Shown here: one piece after another, positions 1 to 8,696 of the stretch
Position numbering within the stretch: the stretch's first letter is position 1
How the letters are laid out: each line of letters begins with the position of its first letter
Assembly: GCA_022819645.1 (NCBI GenBank)
Contig: JAJEGU010000016.1
Coordinates: 1 to 53,566 of the forward strand
Direction of reading: 5' to 3'
Length of the DNA stretch: 53,566 bases
Origin: Pseudomonadales bacterium
GTDB lineage: Bacteria > Pseudomonadota > Gammaproteobacteria > Pseudomonadales > Pseudohongiellaceae
Notes under the pieces: model-generated
Databases searched by the model: none
The model's input: only the letters and a program-made list of their open reading frames with translations
Told to the model about the DNA's origin: nothing
Translations under genes and position numbers: made by a program

Positions 1-402
1 TGGGGAAGGTATAGGCGGGAATGGTTCCGAACGCCAAGTTTTTGGGGAAATTAACTGGGATGGGCTGGAAATCGGCGCCGGAACAAGGACTGGGCCGGAT
101 ACAAACCTTGACAGACTCGATGGGTGTCCTGTTTTGTCGCGTGGGCCTCCTGTTTTGGATGGGTGTCCCATTCGACATTGGATGGGTGTCCCATTCGACA
201 TCCCATTCGACAATTCGACAGCTTCGTGCGCGGGCCGAACTCTGCCGAGCTTTGCTTTGAGGTTGGTAAGCGACCGAGCGCGGGATGATGGAAGAGTTTT
301 TTCCAAAAAAGGTGGATTTCTGCTCAAATTCTGGGAAAATGCGCCGAAGTTATAGCAACTGGCGCGAATCGGCGTCGAAGTTGACTGATCCGGAATAACC
401 AC
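1..402. other. Leading non-coding stretch upstream of aroQ
   Basis: No convincing gene is visible here; the two short reading frames have no recognisable protein character. The only structure is a set of imperfect direct repeats at about 119-220 (separate entry). The last ~100 bases before the aroQ ATG are AT-richer and would hold its promoter, but I cannot place -35/-10 boxes with confidence. Confidence 0.6.
119..220. repeat. Imperfect tandem repeats, ~22-23 bp unit
   Basis: The unit GATGGGTGTCC(C) recurs at about 119, 158 and 181, followed by CATTCGACA, with further degenerate half-units at 141 and 202. The two central copies (158-180 and 181-201) are nearly identical. The origin is unknown; they could be decayed ends of a mobile element or slipped-strand duplications. 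Confidence 0.7.
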
Positions 403-843
403 ATGGCGCAGATTCTGGCCCTGCACGGGCCCAACCTCAATTTGCTTGGGCATCGCGAACCCCATATCTACGGCTCCGAAACCCTGGACGACATCAATCG
501 CCGCCTGCGCGATCAGTGCGCAGCCGCGGGACATGAGTTCGACGCCCTGCAAAGCAACTCCGAGGCCGAACTCATTGACCGCATCCAGTTGGCGCGGATC
601 GACGGCACCGCCTTCATACTCGTCAATTTCGGCGGCTTCACCCATACCAGCATCGCAATCCGCGATGCCATTCTCGCTGCCGGCGTGCCTTTCATCGAAG
701 TACATCTGTCGAATCTCTTCAGCCGCGAAGCGTACCGCCACAAGTCATATTTTTCCGACATCGCCGTCGGCTGCGTGATCGGTCTCGGCGCCCAGGGCTA
801 TGAACTCGCCTTGCAGGCCGCCTGCCGCAAACTCGCCAATTGA
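403..843 (+). CDS. aroQ: 3-dehydroquinate dehydratase, type II
   Basis: Converts 3-dehydroquinate to 3-dehydroshikimate in the cytosolic shikimate pathway. At 146 residues it has the usual type II length. Family landmarks are the N-terminal LHGPNLNLLG, the catalytic-loop tyrosine (Y23 in HIYG), the QSNSEAELIDRI segment, THTSIAIRDA and IEVHLSN. The usual NPxxYTHTS loop reads NFGGFTHTS here, so the normally conserved proline is a phenylalanine; the catalytic histidine is kept. The ATG at 403 begins at the family start. accB follows 18 bases downstream on the same strand, the common aroQ-accB-accC arrangement, so the three are probably one operon. Confidence 0.97.
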   Translation: MAQILALHGPNLNLLGHREPHIYGSETLDDINRRLRDQCAAAGHEFDALQSNSEAELIDRIQLARIDGTAFILVNFGGFTHTSIAIRDAILAAGVPFIEVHLSNLFSREAYRHKSYFSDIAVGCVIGLGAQGYELALQAACRKLAN

Positions 844-861
844 TCACAAAACGGAGAAATC

Positions 862-1314
862 ATGGATATTCGCAAGGTCAAGAAGCTGATCGAACTGCTG
901 GAAACTTCCGATATCGCGGAAATCGAGATCAAGGAGGGCGAGGAAGCGGTTCGCATCAGCCGCGCATCCCGCATCGCGCCGGTGGCCGCAGTCGCCGCCC
1001 CGGCCGCGGCTCCCGCGCAGGCTCCCGCTCCCGGCTCGGCGCCCGAGCCAGCCGAGCCGGCAACCACTGCGGTGGAAAGCGGCAATGTGGTGCCTTCACC
1101 CATGGTGGGCACTTTCTACCGGGCGCCGGCGCCGGATTCGCCGCCCTATGTGGAAATCGGGCAACAGGTCAAGGAAGGCGATGTGATTGGCATTGTCGAG
1201 GCCATGAAGATGATGAACCAGATTGAATCCGAATTCAGCGGCACGGTGGAGGCGATCTTCGTGGAAGACGGCAAGCCGGTGGAATTCGGCCAGCCCCTGG
1301 TTCGCATCGCATAG
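862..1314 (+). CDS. accB: Biotin carboxyl carrier protein of acetyl-CoA carboxylase
   Basis: Carries the biotin that shuttles carboxylate between biotin carboxylase and the carboxyltransferase in the first committed step of fatty acid synthesis. The 150-residue protein has the standard layout: an N-terminal helical segment ([14 protein letters not shown]), an Ala/Pro-rich flexible linker at about residues 45-75, and a C-terminal biotinyl domain. The biotinylation motif EAMKM is intact, with K116 as the acceptor. The ATG at 862 is preceded by an AGGAG-like ACGGAG. It lies between aroQ and accC with short gaps, so co-transcription with accC is likely. Confidence 0.98.
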   Translation: MDIRKVKKLIELLETSDIAEIEIKEGEEAVRISRASRIAPVAAVAAPAAAPAQAPAPGSAPEPAEPATTAVESGNVVPSPMVGTFYRAPAPDSPPYVEIGQQVKEGDVIGIVEAMKMMNQIESEFSGTVEAIFVEDGKPVEFGQPLVRIA

Positions 1315-1324
1315 GGGCCGCGCC

Positions 1325-2659
1325 GTGCTGAAAAAAGTACTCATTGCCAATCGCGGCGAGATCGCCCTGCGCGTATTGCGCGCCTGCAAGGAACTCGGCA
1401 TTCGCACCGTGGCGGTGCATTCCACCGCCGACACCGAGTTGATGCACGTGCGCCTTTCCGACGAATGTGTCTGCATCGGTCCGCCGAGCCCCGGCCAAAG
1501 CTATCTCAATATCCCGGCCATCATCAGCGCCATGGAAGTCAGCGAAGCCGACGCGGTGCATCCGGGATACGGATTCCTGTCGGAAAATGCCGATTTCGCC
1601 GAGCAGGTGGAAGACAGCGGGTTTTCCTTCATAGGCCCGCGGGCCGAGACCATCCGCATGATGGGAGACAAGGTTTCCGCCATCCAGACCATGATCGAGG
1701 CTGGCATTCCCACTGTGCCCGGCTCCAATGGCCCGCTCGACGACGACCAGCGGCGCAGCCTGCGGCTCGCCCGGGAAATCGGCTATCCGGTATTGATCAA
1801 GGCGGCGGCGGGAGGTGGCGGGCGTGGCATGCGCGTGGTCAATCACGAGAACAATCTGCTGCAATCGATTTACCTGACGCGCACCGAGGCCAAGTCCTTT
1901 TTCGGCAACGACGCGGTGTATCTCGAAAAGTATCTGGAAAATCCGCGTCATGTGGAGATACAGGTCATCGGCGATGGCGAAGGCAATGCGCTTTACCTTG
2001 GCGACCGGGACTGTTCACTCCAGCGCCGCCACCAGAAAGTGATCGAGGAAGCCCCGGCGCCGAACATCCCCGCGGAAGTTCGCGGCGAAGTGGCCGAAGC
2101 CTGCCTCAATGCCTGCCGGCGGCTGCGCTACCGCGGCGCGGGCACGCTGGAATTTCTCTACCAGGACGAGCGCTTCTACTTCATCGAAATGAACACCCGG
2201 GTGCAGGTGGAACATCCGGTGACCGAAATGGTGACCGGATTCGATATCGTCAAGGAGCAGTTGCGCATCGCCGGCGGCGAACCCCTGTCCGCATCCCAGG
2301 ACGAAATCACCATCAATGGGCATTCGGTGGAATGCCGCATCAATGCCGAAGACCCGGAAAAATTCCTGCCAAGCCCCGGCAAGGTTACGCTGTTCCACTG
2401 CCCCGGTGGGCCGGGGGTCAGGGTCGATTCACATCTGTACAGCGGCTACACCGTCCCGCCGCATTACGATTCTCTGGTGGCCAAGGTGGTCACCCACGCG
2501 CCGAACCGCGAGCAGGCGCTAACCCGCATGCAGATCGCACTCGAAGAGCTGCTGATCGAAGGTATCAAGAGCAATGCCTCCATGATGCGCAATCTGGTGA
2601 CCGACCCCCGGATCCGCAGGGGCGGATACAATATCCACTATCTGGAAAACATGCTGTGA
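1325..2659 (+). CDS. accC: Biotin carboxylase subunit of acetyl-CoA carboxylase
   Basis: ATP-grasp enzyme that carboxylates the biotin on AccB. It begins at a GTG (1325) 10 bases after the accB stop, with AGGGG upstream; the in-frame ORF runs further 5' but only from this codon does the sequence match the family ([14 protein letters not shown]). It is 444 residues, against about 449 in E. coli. Visible motifs include the biotin-carboxylase N-domain [10 protein letters not shown], the glycine-rich ATP loop [12 protein letters not shown] near residues 159-170, and [16 protein letters not shown] in the active site. The C-terminal B-C domain is complete. Confidence 0.98.
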   Translation: MLKKVLIANRGEIALRVLRACKELGIRTVAVHSTADTELMHVRLSDECVCIGPPSPGQSYLNIPAIISAMEVSEADAVHPGYGFLSENADFAEQVEDSGFSFIGPRAETIRMMGDKVSAIQTMIEAGIPTVPGSNGPLDDDQRRSLRLAREIGYPVLIKAAAGGGGRGMRVVNHENNLLQSIYLTRTEAKSFFGNDAVYLEKYLENPRHVEIQVIGDGEGNALYLGDRDCSLQRRHQKVIEEAPAPNIPAEVRGEVAEACLNACRRLRYRGAGTLEFLYQDERFYFIEMNTRVQVEHPVTEMVTGFDIVKEQLRIAGGEPLSASQDEITINGHSVECRINAEDPEKFLPSPGKVTLFHCPGGPGVRVDSHLYSGYTVPPHYDSLVAKVVTHAPNREQALTRMQIALEELLIEGIKSNASMMRNLVTDPRIRRGGYNIHYLENML

Positions 2660-2705
2660 GCGCTGGAAATCAGGCTGTGAACCGACGCCGGTTCCCGGCC
2701 TGCGG

Positions 2706-3644
2706 ATGGCAATGAGCCTCAACGTCACCCGCTGTCCGAACTGTGGCTCCACCTTCAATTTCAGCCCGCGGCAGCTTGAATCCTCCGGCGGGCGGGCGCG
2801 CTGCGGCGCCTGCCTGCACATCTTTCATCCCGCCAAAAATCTGGCGAACCCGGATCGCGGGGAGGAACCGGCGGGTTCGGTGTTCATCGGTCGCGCACCG
2901 GAGGAGTATTCGGCTGTGGACACACCTGCAGAGCCAACTGCGGATTTGTTCTCCGAAGCCCCCAGGTCAACGGCAACCGAACCCACGCAGGCGCCAGAAC
3001 CCCTGGAACAAACTGCGGCCGACACACCGCCGAACCCGCCAATTTCAGGGCCGGCAGCCGGGGCGGAATTCCGCGAAAAATTTGAAGTCCTGCCCCAACA
3101 GGAGCGAACGGCGCCGAGACAATTCAAGCCGGCCATCAAGAGCCCGCCGGCGAAACGTTTCTCCCGGGGCACCTTCGTCGCTCAAACCGCGCTGGCCCTG
3201 TTGCTGCTCGTGCTGCTGGCGGCGCAATATCTCTGGCGCAATCTGCCGGTATTAAGCCAGGTGGACTGGCTGCGGCCGGGCTATGCGCTGGTCTGCGCCG
3301 GGGCCGGTTGCGAATTGCCGCCCTTTTCCGCCATCGAGCGCATCGAAAGCCGCAACGCTGATCTGCTCGCCCATCCCGACCATCCCGACGCCTGGTTACT
3401 CAGGGTGGAGATTCTTAATACGGCGCAGTTTGCCCAAGCCTTCCCGGTACTCGTCTTGCGCTTTACCTCCGCCGATGGCGGCGCCATGGCCCTGCGCGAA
3501 TTCGCCCCCGCCGAGTATCTGGGCCCGGAAATGCCGGCCGACTCCCTGCTGCTCCCGGATTCGCCGGTGGAAATTGCGCTCGGTGTCGTCAATCCGGGGC
3601 CGAGAACAGCCAACTTTGAAGTGGGTTTCCGCAGCTTCGAGTAA
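2706..3644 (+). CDS. Zinc-ribbon, single-pass membrane protein (DUF3426/MJ0042-type finger)
   Basis: The 312-residue protein begins with a CPNC...CGAC zinc ribbon (residues ~9-36) of the MJ0042 finger type. A Pro/Glu/Ala-rich linker follows, then one hydrophobic segment at about 157-178 (ALALLLLVLLAAQYLW) and a C-terminal domain typical of DUF3426 proteins. In related genomes such a gene sits between accC/prmA and dusB/fis. Here prmA and dusB are absent and this gene alone separates accC from fis. The function is unknown; the topology suggests a cytoplasmic finger tethered to the inner membrane. A second in-frame ATG lies at 2712. Confidence 0.85.
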   Translation: MAMSLNVTRCPNCGSTFNFSPRQLESSGGRARCGACLHIFHPAKNLANPDRGEEPAGSVFIGRAPEEYSAVDTPAEPTADLFSEAPRSTATEPTQAPEPLEQTAADTPPNPPISGPAAGAEFREKFEVLPQQERTAPRQFKPAIKSPPAKRFSRGTFVAQTALALLLLVLLAAQYLWRNLPVLSQVDWLRPGYALVCAGAGCELPPFSAIERIESRNADLLAHPDHPDAWLLRVEILNTAQFAQAFPVLVLRFTSADGGAMALREFAPAEYLGPEMPADSLLLPDSPVEIALGVVNPGPRTANFEVGFRSFE

Positions 3645-3675
3645 GGGCGAATTCAAGCAGTGGCCTCCCGCCGAG

Positions 3676-3701
3676 ATGCTGCGACCACGCGCAGAATGAC
3701 G
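3676..3701. repeat. Half copy of the dispersed REP-like hairpin
   Basis: The segment CTGCGACCACGCGCAGAATG matches the right arm of the fuller REP-like hairpins at 7207 and 45347. It lies in the 214-base gap between the zinc-ribbon gene and fis. Confidence 0.7.
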
Positions 3702-3858
3702 TGAAACGGATAACGAAGCGCCCGGACCGGAAGCAGGAATTACTGAAATTCCCCTTCCCCCATGCGGGCCGCGGGGCTATCATCTGAACCCGAGACAGCC
3801 TCTGATCATTCCCGCATATCCCACAAGAAAAGCAAGCGGGCAAATTGACAGGATCAAT

Positions 3859-4146
3859 ATGAAACTTGTCGGCGTCGCCTCGGCGCCCCGGGGTTCGGCT
3901 TCCGCGACGAATGGGTCCGGAGGCGCCCTGCGGGAAGAGGTGCACAATTCGGTTGACCACTATTTCGAGAACATGGAGCAGGAATCCGTGACCGACCTGC
4001 ACCGGCTGGTCATGACGGAGGTCGAGTCCACCCTGCTGGGCAATGTCATGCGCCGCACGGGCAATAACCAGAGCAAGGCCGCGCTGATGCTCGGCCTCAA
4101 CCGTGGTACGCTACGCGCCCGCCTCAAACAATACGGCCTGATCTGA
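3859..4146 (+). CDS. fis: DNA-binding protein Fis
   Basis: Nucleoid-associated protein that bends DNA and, in enterics, activates rRNA and many growth-phase promoters. The 95 residues end in a helix-turn-helix closely matching the family ([21 protein letters not shown]). The central dimerisation segment (about residues 28-60) is recognisable, while the first ~25 residues are Gly/Ser/Ala-rich and variable. AGGA lies six bases before the ATG. purH begins five bases after the stop, so fis is probably co-transcribed with purH and purD. Enteric fis is usually linked to dusB, which is missing here. Confidence 0.95.
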   Translation: MKLVGVASAPRGSASATNGSGGALREEVHNSVDHYFENMEQESVTDLHRLVMTEVESTLLGNVMRRTGNNQSKAALMLGLNRGTLRARLKQYGLI

Positions 4147-4151
4147 AGCGC

Positions 4152-5735
4152 ATGAGCCAGGAAAATTCCGCCCCGGTGCGCAGGGCGCTGATTACCGTTT
4201 CCGACAAGACCGGACTGACCGACTTCGCCGCCTCGCTGGCTGAGCTTGGCATGGAGATACTCTCCACCGGCGGTACCTTCCGCCTGCTGCGGAAAGCGGG
4301 CATTGCGGCCATCGAGATTTCCTCCCACACCGGCTTTCCCGAGATGATGGACGGTCGCGTCAAGACCCTGCACCCGAAAATTCACGGCGGCATTCTCGCC
4401 CGCCGTGATGTGGATAGGGCCGTCATGGAAGAACACGACATTCCTCCCATCGATCTCGTGGTGGTCAATCTCTATCCCTTTGAGCAGGCCGTAAGTCGCC
4501 CGGACTGCGAGCTTGTCGAAGCCATCGAGAATATCGACATCGGCGGCCCGACCCTGCTGCGGGCGGCGGCAAAGAACTACCGCTTTGTCGGCGTGGTGGT
4601 GAATCCGGCGGATTATGGCCGGGTGGCAGACGCCCTCAAGGCCGGCGCCGGTTCGCTGGATGAAAAGACCCGCTTCGAACTCGCCCTTGGCGCCTTTGAA
4701 CACACCGCCCGCTACGACGGCATGATTGCGGACTATCTCGGTTCCCGACTTGGCGACGAAAGCGGGACGGCGAAGTTCCCCCGGACCTTCAACCGCCAGT
4801 TCCACAAGCAGCAGGAGTTGCGCTACGGCGAGAATCCGCATCAGGATGCGGCTTTCTATCGGGACCGGGACCCGGCCCCGGGCAGCATTGCCGGCGCCAG
4901 GCAATTGCAGGGCAAGACCCTGTCCTTCAATAACATCATGGACGCCGACACCGCCCTGGAATGCGTCAAGTCCTTCAGCGACTGCGCCTGTGTCATCGTC
5001 AAGCACGCCAATCCCTGCGGGGTTGCCCTTGGCGAGACGCCGCTGGCGGCCTACCGGGCTGCATTCGAGACCGACCCCACCTCAGCCTTTGGCGGCATCA
5101 TCGCCTTCAACCGCGAACTCGACGAGGCCGCTGCCGCGTGTATTCTCAAGCAGCAGTTCAGCGAAGTGATCATCGCCCCCTCGGTTTCGGAGCAGGCCCT
5201 GGCCATTACCGGCGCCAAGCCGAATATCCGCGTACTCGCCTGCGGCGAGTGGCCTCCGCAGCGGCCAGCGGGGCTAGACCTCAAACGGGTTAACGGCGGC
5301 CTGCTGGTGCAGGATATGGATCAACACGAAAGCAGCGGGGCGGAACTTCGGGTGGTGAGCCGGCGGCAGCCCGGCGACGATGAAATGCGCGACCTGCAAT
5401 TCGCCTGGACCGTGGCCCAGTACGTCAAGTCCAATGCCATTGTCTACTGCCGCGGACTCAAGACCATCGGCGTGGGCGCGGGCCAGATGAGCCGGGTGTA
5501 CAGCGCCCGCATTGCCGGCATCAAGGCTGCGGACGAGAATCTGCAAGTGGTCGGCTCGGTCATGGCTTCGGATGCTTTCTTCCCTTTTCGCGACGGCATC
5601 GACGCCGCCGCGGAGGCAGGAATTACCGCGGTCATTCAGCCTGGCGGCTCGATGCGCGACGAGGAAGTCATCGCCGCCGCGAACGAACACGGCATGGCCA
5701 TGGTTTTTACGGGTGTACGCCACTTTCGGCACTGA
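4152..5735 (+). CDS. purH: Bifunctional AICAR transformylase / IMP cyclohydrolase
   Basis: Catalyses the last two steps of IMP synthesis. The 527-residue protein has an N-terminal MGS-like cyclohydrolase domain ([38 protein letters not shown]) and a C-terminal transformylase domain ([43 protein letters not shown]), ending in the family-typical FTGVRHFRH. Length and both active-site regions look intact. It follows fis by five bases. Its last codons belong to the first unit of a 56-base tandem repeat that extends to purD. Confidence 0.98.
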   Translation: MSQENSAPVRRALITVSDKTGLTDFAASLAELGMEILSTGGTFRLLRKAGIAAIEISSHTGFPEMMDGRVKTLHPKIHGGILARRDVDRAVMEEHDIPPIDLVVVNLYPFEQAVSRPDCELVEAIENIDIGGPTLLRAAAKNYRFVGVVVNPADYGRVADALKAGAGSLDEKTRFELALGAFEHTARYDGMIADYLGSRLGDESGTAKFPRTFNRQFHKQQELRYGENPHQDAAFYRDRDPAPGSIAGARQLQGKTLSFNNIMDADTALECVKSFSDCACVIVKHANPCGVALGETPLAAYRAAFETDPTSAFGGIIAFNRELDEAAAACILKQQFSEVIIAPSVSEQALAITGAKPNIRVLACGEWPPQRPAGLDLKRVNGGLLVQDMDQHESSGAELRVVSRRQPGDDEMRDLQFAWTVAQYVKSNAIVYCRGLKTIGVGAGQMSRVYSARIAGIKAADENLQVVGSVMASDAFFPFRDGIDAAAEAGITAVIQPGGSMRDEEVIAAANEHGMAMVFTGVRHFRH

Positions 5736-5848
5736 AGTGGATGTTCAGTCCCCTGGCGATTCAGGGTACGCACAGGCATTTCCGGCACTGAGGTTGGTAT
5801 TCAGCACTATCATGATTACTGGCGCGATTGGACACTTCAGGCACTGAC
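5715..5848. repeat. 56-bp period tandem repeat between purH and purD
   Basis: GGCACTGA recurs at 5728, 5784 and 5840, exactly 56 bases apart. The flanks are related too: GTACGC precedes the first two copies and a GT-GGT-TTCAG-like stretch follows them. The first copy is the purH stop region and the third abuts the purD ATG. The gap thus looks like decayed tandem duplications of the purH 3' end. Confidence 0.7.
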
Positions 5849-7171
5849 ATGAAAGTACTGGTAATCGGCTCCGGCGGCCGCGAACACGCCCTGGCATGGC
5901 GCTGCGCCCAATCGGCCCGGGTGGAAAAGGTCTATGTGGCGCCGGGCAACGGCGGCACGGCGGTGGACCACAAGCAGGAAAACATCGCCATTGACGCCAT
6001 GGATTTCCCCGCCCTGGCGGAGTTCGCCCGCAGCCGGGATGTGGCGCTCACCATCGCCGGCCCGGAAGCGCCCCTGGTCGCCGGCGTCACCGACTATTTC
6101 CAGCGGCAGGGCCTTCCCTGTTACGGACCATCGGCCCTTGCCGCAAGACTCGAAGGCTCGAAATCCTTCAGCAAGGATTTCATGCGCCGCCAAGGCATTC
6201 CCACGGCGGCCTACGAAGTATTCACCGAAATCGCCCCGGCCGCGGAATTCGTTCGCGAACACGGCGCTCCCATTGTGGTCAAGGCCGATGGACTCGCCGC
6301 CGGCAAGGGCGTCATCGTGGCCCGCACCGAAAACGAGGCCCTCGCCGCGGTCGAAGACATGCTCGCGGGCAACCGTTTTGGCGAAGCGGGCCACCGTGTG
6401 GTGATTGAAGAGTTTCTGGCGGGCGAGGAAGCGAGCTTCATCGTCATGAGCGATGGCGGGAATGTGCTGCCCATGGCGACCTCCCAGGATCACAAGGCCC
6501 GGGACGACGGCGACAAGGGACCCAATACCGGCGGCATGGGCGCGTATTCCCCGGCTCCGGTGGTTAGCGGAGAAGTTCATGAGCGCATCATGGAGCAGGT
6601 CATCCGCCCCACCATCGCCGGCATGGCGGCGGACGGCCACCCTTATGTGGGTTTCCTCTACGCGGGGCTGATGGTCTCGCCCGATGGCGCGGTCCATGTC
6701 GTTGAATTCAATTGCCGCTTCGGCGACCCGGAAGCCCAGCCGATCATGATGCGTTTGCAATCCGACCTCGTCGAGCATTGTCTGTCGGCCCTGAACGGCG
6801 ATCTCGATACGGTCTCTGCACAATGGGATCCGCGCTCTTGCCTCGGCGTGGTGCTTGCCGCCGGCGGTTATCCGGGGATCTACGCCAGGGGCAAGCCGAT
6901 TTCCGGGCTTGACCGTGATCCGGGCAAAGGCCGCAAAGTCTTTCACGCCGGCACCATGCGCGAAGCTCCCACCGCGCCAACAGGCGATCCCCTTGTCCTT
7001 ACCAACGGCGGTCGTGTGCTTTGCGCCACCGCCCTCGGCGAGGATATCGCCGCAGCGCAAAAGGCAGCCTATGAACTCGCCAGAGGCATTCAATGGGATG
7101 GCGTCCAGTTCCGTGGCGACATCGGCTATCGGGCCATTGACCGGCAAAAACAACGGGGAAAGAATCATTGA
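5849..7171 (+). CDS. purD: Phosphoribosylamine-glycine ligase
   Basis: ATP-grasp enzyme of purine synthesis that joins glycine to phosphoribosylamine. The 440-residue product begins at the ATG at 5849 with the canonical KVLVIGSGGREHALAWR; in-frame codons upstream lie in the tandem repeat and are not part of the family. ATP-grasp features are evident (VVKADGLAAGKGVIVA, SQDHKARDDGDKGPNTGGMG, EFNCRFGDPEAQPIMMR). It is downstream of purH, as in many gammaproteobacteria. The TGA stop overlaps the beginning of a partial MITE-like repeat end (GAATTCCTGCGGCGCAGG), so that element sits at the gene's 3' end. Confidence 0.98.
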   Translation: MKVLVIGSGGREHALAWRCAQSARVEKVYVAPGNGGTAVDHKQENIAIDAMDFPALAEFARSRDVALTIAGPEAPLVAGVTDYFQRQGLPCYGPSALAARLEGSKSFSKDFMRRQGIPTAAYEVFTEIAPAAEFVREHGAPIVVKADGLAAGKGVIVARTENEALAAVEDMLAGNRFGEAGHRVVIEEFLAGEEASFIVMSDGGNVLPMATSQDHKARDDGDKGPNTGGMGAYSPAPVVSGEVHERIMEQVIRPTIAGMAADGHPYVGFLYAGLMVSPDGAVHVVEFNCRFGDPEAQPIMMRLQSDLVEHCLSALNGDLDTVSAQWDPRSCLGVVLAAGGYPGIYARGKPISGLDRDPGKGRKVFHAGTMREAPTAPTGDPLVLTNGGRVLCATALGEDIAAAQKAAYELARGIQWDGVQFRGDIGYRAIDRQKQRGKNH

Positions 7172-7194
7172 ATTCCTGCGGCGCAGGCTCCTGG
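7170..7194. repeat. Solo end of the MITE-like element
   Basis: GAATTCCTGCGGCGCAGG followed by CTCCTGG matches the right terminus of the 167-bp elements at 7991 and 44469. It begins inside the purD stop codon and is followed directly by a REP-like hairpin. Confidence 0.75.
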
Positions 7195-7206
7195 GCAGAA
7201 TTCTCC

Positions 7207-7290
7207 GTCATTCTGCGCGCAGCGAAGCGGAGTCGCAGAATCTCCGTGATAGGCCACGGTATGAGATTCTGCGACTGTGCGCAGAATGAC
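7207..7290. repeat. REP-like hairpin, full copy
   Basis: It starts GTCATTCTGCGCG and ends GCGCAGAATGAC. The arms (..AGTCGCAGAATCTC and GAGATTCTGCGACT..) are inverted and separated by about 18 bases, so the transcript would fold into a long hairpin. The same family occurs at 12872, 29373, 45314/45347, 50899 and 52915. Confidence 0.85.
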
Positions 7291-7346
7291 ATGTATAGAA
7301 GGAACGCGGAATGACGGCTTGCAAGCGGTTTGCTAGACTTTCGGCC

Positions 7347-7994
7347 ATGAGTTCCACAAGCAGACATTCCCTGGTTGACCGCCTGCTGATCGGGTTCGAT
7401 GAGGCGTTGCGTACCTGCGTGCCCGGCTCCAGCCACGCCGAGCGCGAATCTCCCGGCGCGGCACAGCCCGATACGAAGCTCAGCGCAGCCGAATCACGCC
7501 ATGTGGCGGGGCTCATGCGCATCAACCACACTGGCGAAGTCTGCGCCCAGGCGCTGTATCGCGGCCAGGCGGCCACGGCCCGCCTCGACCAGGTCCGGGA
7601 GTCCATGGAAGAAGCCGCCGCCGAGGAAATCGACCACCTCGTCTGGTGCGAACAACGACTCGACGCACTCGGCGCAAAACCCAGCCTGTTCAATCCACTC
7701 TGGTACGGCATGTCCTTCGGCCTTGGCGCTCTCGCGGGAATCGCCGGCGACCGCTGGAGCCTCGGCTTCGTCGCCGAAACCGAAAAGCAGGTCTGCGAAC
7801 ACTTGGAAGACCACCTGCAAAAGCTGCCCGAAGACGACCGAAAAAGCCGCGCCGTCCTCGAACAGATGCTCATCGACGAACACAGGCATGGCGCCACCGC
7901 CAAAGCCGCCGGCGGCGCCGACCTCCCCGCCCCGGTCCAGTCCGCCATGACCGCCATGGCCAGCCTGATGAAACGGGTCACCTATCGAATCTAG
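7347..7994 (+). CDS. coq7: 3-demethoxyubiquinol 3-hydroxylase (Coq7 family)
   Basis: Di-iron monooxygenase for the last ring hydroxylation in ubiquinone synthesis, used by gammaproteobacteria that lack UbiF. The carboxylate/histidine metal ligands are visible in NHTGEVCAQALYRGQA, EIDHLVWCEQRL and IDEHRHGA. From the ATG at 7347 the product is 215 residues and matches the family N-terminus (RHSLVDRLL). An ATG at 7311 has a better-spaced AAGGA, but that region resembles a REP end and adds 12 residues without family support. The TAG stop lies inside a MITE-like repeat. The gene stands alone after purD. Confidence 0.93.
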   Translation: MSSTSRHSLVDRLLIGFDEALRTCVPGSSHAERESPGAAQPDTKLSAAESRHVAGLMRINHTGEVCAQALYRGQAATARLDQVRESMEEAAAEEIDHLVWCEQRLDALGAKPSLFNPLWYGMSFGLGALAGIAGDRWSLGFVAETEKQVCEHLEDHLQKLPEDDRKSRAVLEQMLIDEHRHGATAKAAGGADLPAPVQSAMTAMASLMKRVTYRI

Positions 7995-8157
7995 GAGGCT
8001 GCGCCACAGGAATTCGCGAAAGCGAAAATTCATTATCGCCACGCCCTTGGCCGGTCGATTGAGGCGAATATTGGTGGATATGCAACGAAATCGAGCGGCC
8101 AGGGGCGCGTATGAGAGCGGATTTGCAGCCGTGAATTCCTGTGGCGCAGGCTCCTAG
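7991..8157. repeat. MITE-like element, copy A (167 bp)
   Basis: It has terminal inverted repeats of about 25 bases (left CTAGGAGGCTGCGCCACAGG, mirrored at the right end) and an inner inverted pair built on CGCCC(T)TGGCC/GGCCAGGGGCG. By eye it is about 90% identical along its whole length to copy B at 44469-44635, with the same length. It carries no ORF of its own. Its first bases supply the coq7 stop codon. Confidence 0.88.
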
Positions 8158-8246
8158 GAGCAACATTGAAGCGACCAAGCATATAATTCAATGGCTCGTC
8201 TTGTTACTTTGCAATAATCGCTCCCGCTCGATACCGACCACCTTGA

Positions 8247-8696
8247 TTACTCTATCGATCTCGTCAAGGCGACAGGGTCTTGCCCCACAATCTCATAGTC
8301 GTGGGTTACTTTCACCCCGGCCTGTTTGAGCATGATGGACGCGGAGCAGTATTTTTCGGCGGATAGTTCGATGGCGCGGGCTACCCGGGCTTCGTTGAGG
8401 TTCTCGCCGGCGATGCGGAAATGGAGGTGGATGGATTCGAATACCGCGGGTACGGATTCCGCGCGGCGGGCGCTGACCTGGGCTTCGCAGCGGCTGATCT
8501 TTTGCCGGGCCTTGCGCAGGATGGTGACCACATCGTAGCTGGAGCAACTGGCGACGCCGAGGGCGACGAGTTCCATGGGGCGCATGCCCAGGTTGCGGCC
8601 GCCGCCTTCCGGGGCACCATCCACCACCACGGCATGACCGCTGCCGGATTCGGCAACGAACATCACGTCTTCCACCCAACTCACTCGCGCTTTCAT
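8247..8696 (-). CDS. OsmC-family protein (YhfA-like)
   Basis: OsmC-type proteins reduce organic hydroperoxides with a cysteine pair. The 149-residue product has cysteines at C51 (GVASCSSYDVV) and C117 (EKYCSASIMLKQAG) in the expected helices. The N-terminal half resembles the YhfA branch (GMRPMELVALGVASC), whose physiological role is unclear. It overlaps the end of trpC by four bases (ATGA), so it is translationally coupled to the trp genes and probably the last gene of trpG-trpD-trpC. A role in tryptophan synthesis is not implied by the family. Confidence 0.88.
   Translation of the reverse strand: MKARVSWVEDVMFVAESGSGHAVVVDGAPEGGGRNLGMRPMELVALGVASCSSYDVVTILRKARQKISRCEAQVSARRAESVPAVFESIHLHFRIAGENLNEARVARAIELSAEKYCSASIMLKQAGVKVTHDYEIVGQDPVALTRSIE

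Noticed and set aside
5837..7168. 443-codon frame antisense to purD
   Set aside because: Shadow of a well-conserved gene; composition typical of antisense reading.
7311..7346. Upstream ATG of coq7 with well-placed AAGGA
   Set aside because: The added 12 residues lack family support, and GCGGAATGACGG there looks like a REP end; kept as an alternative only.
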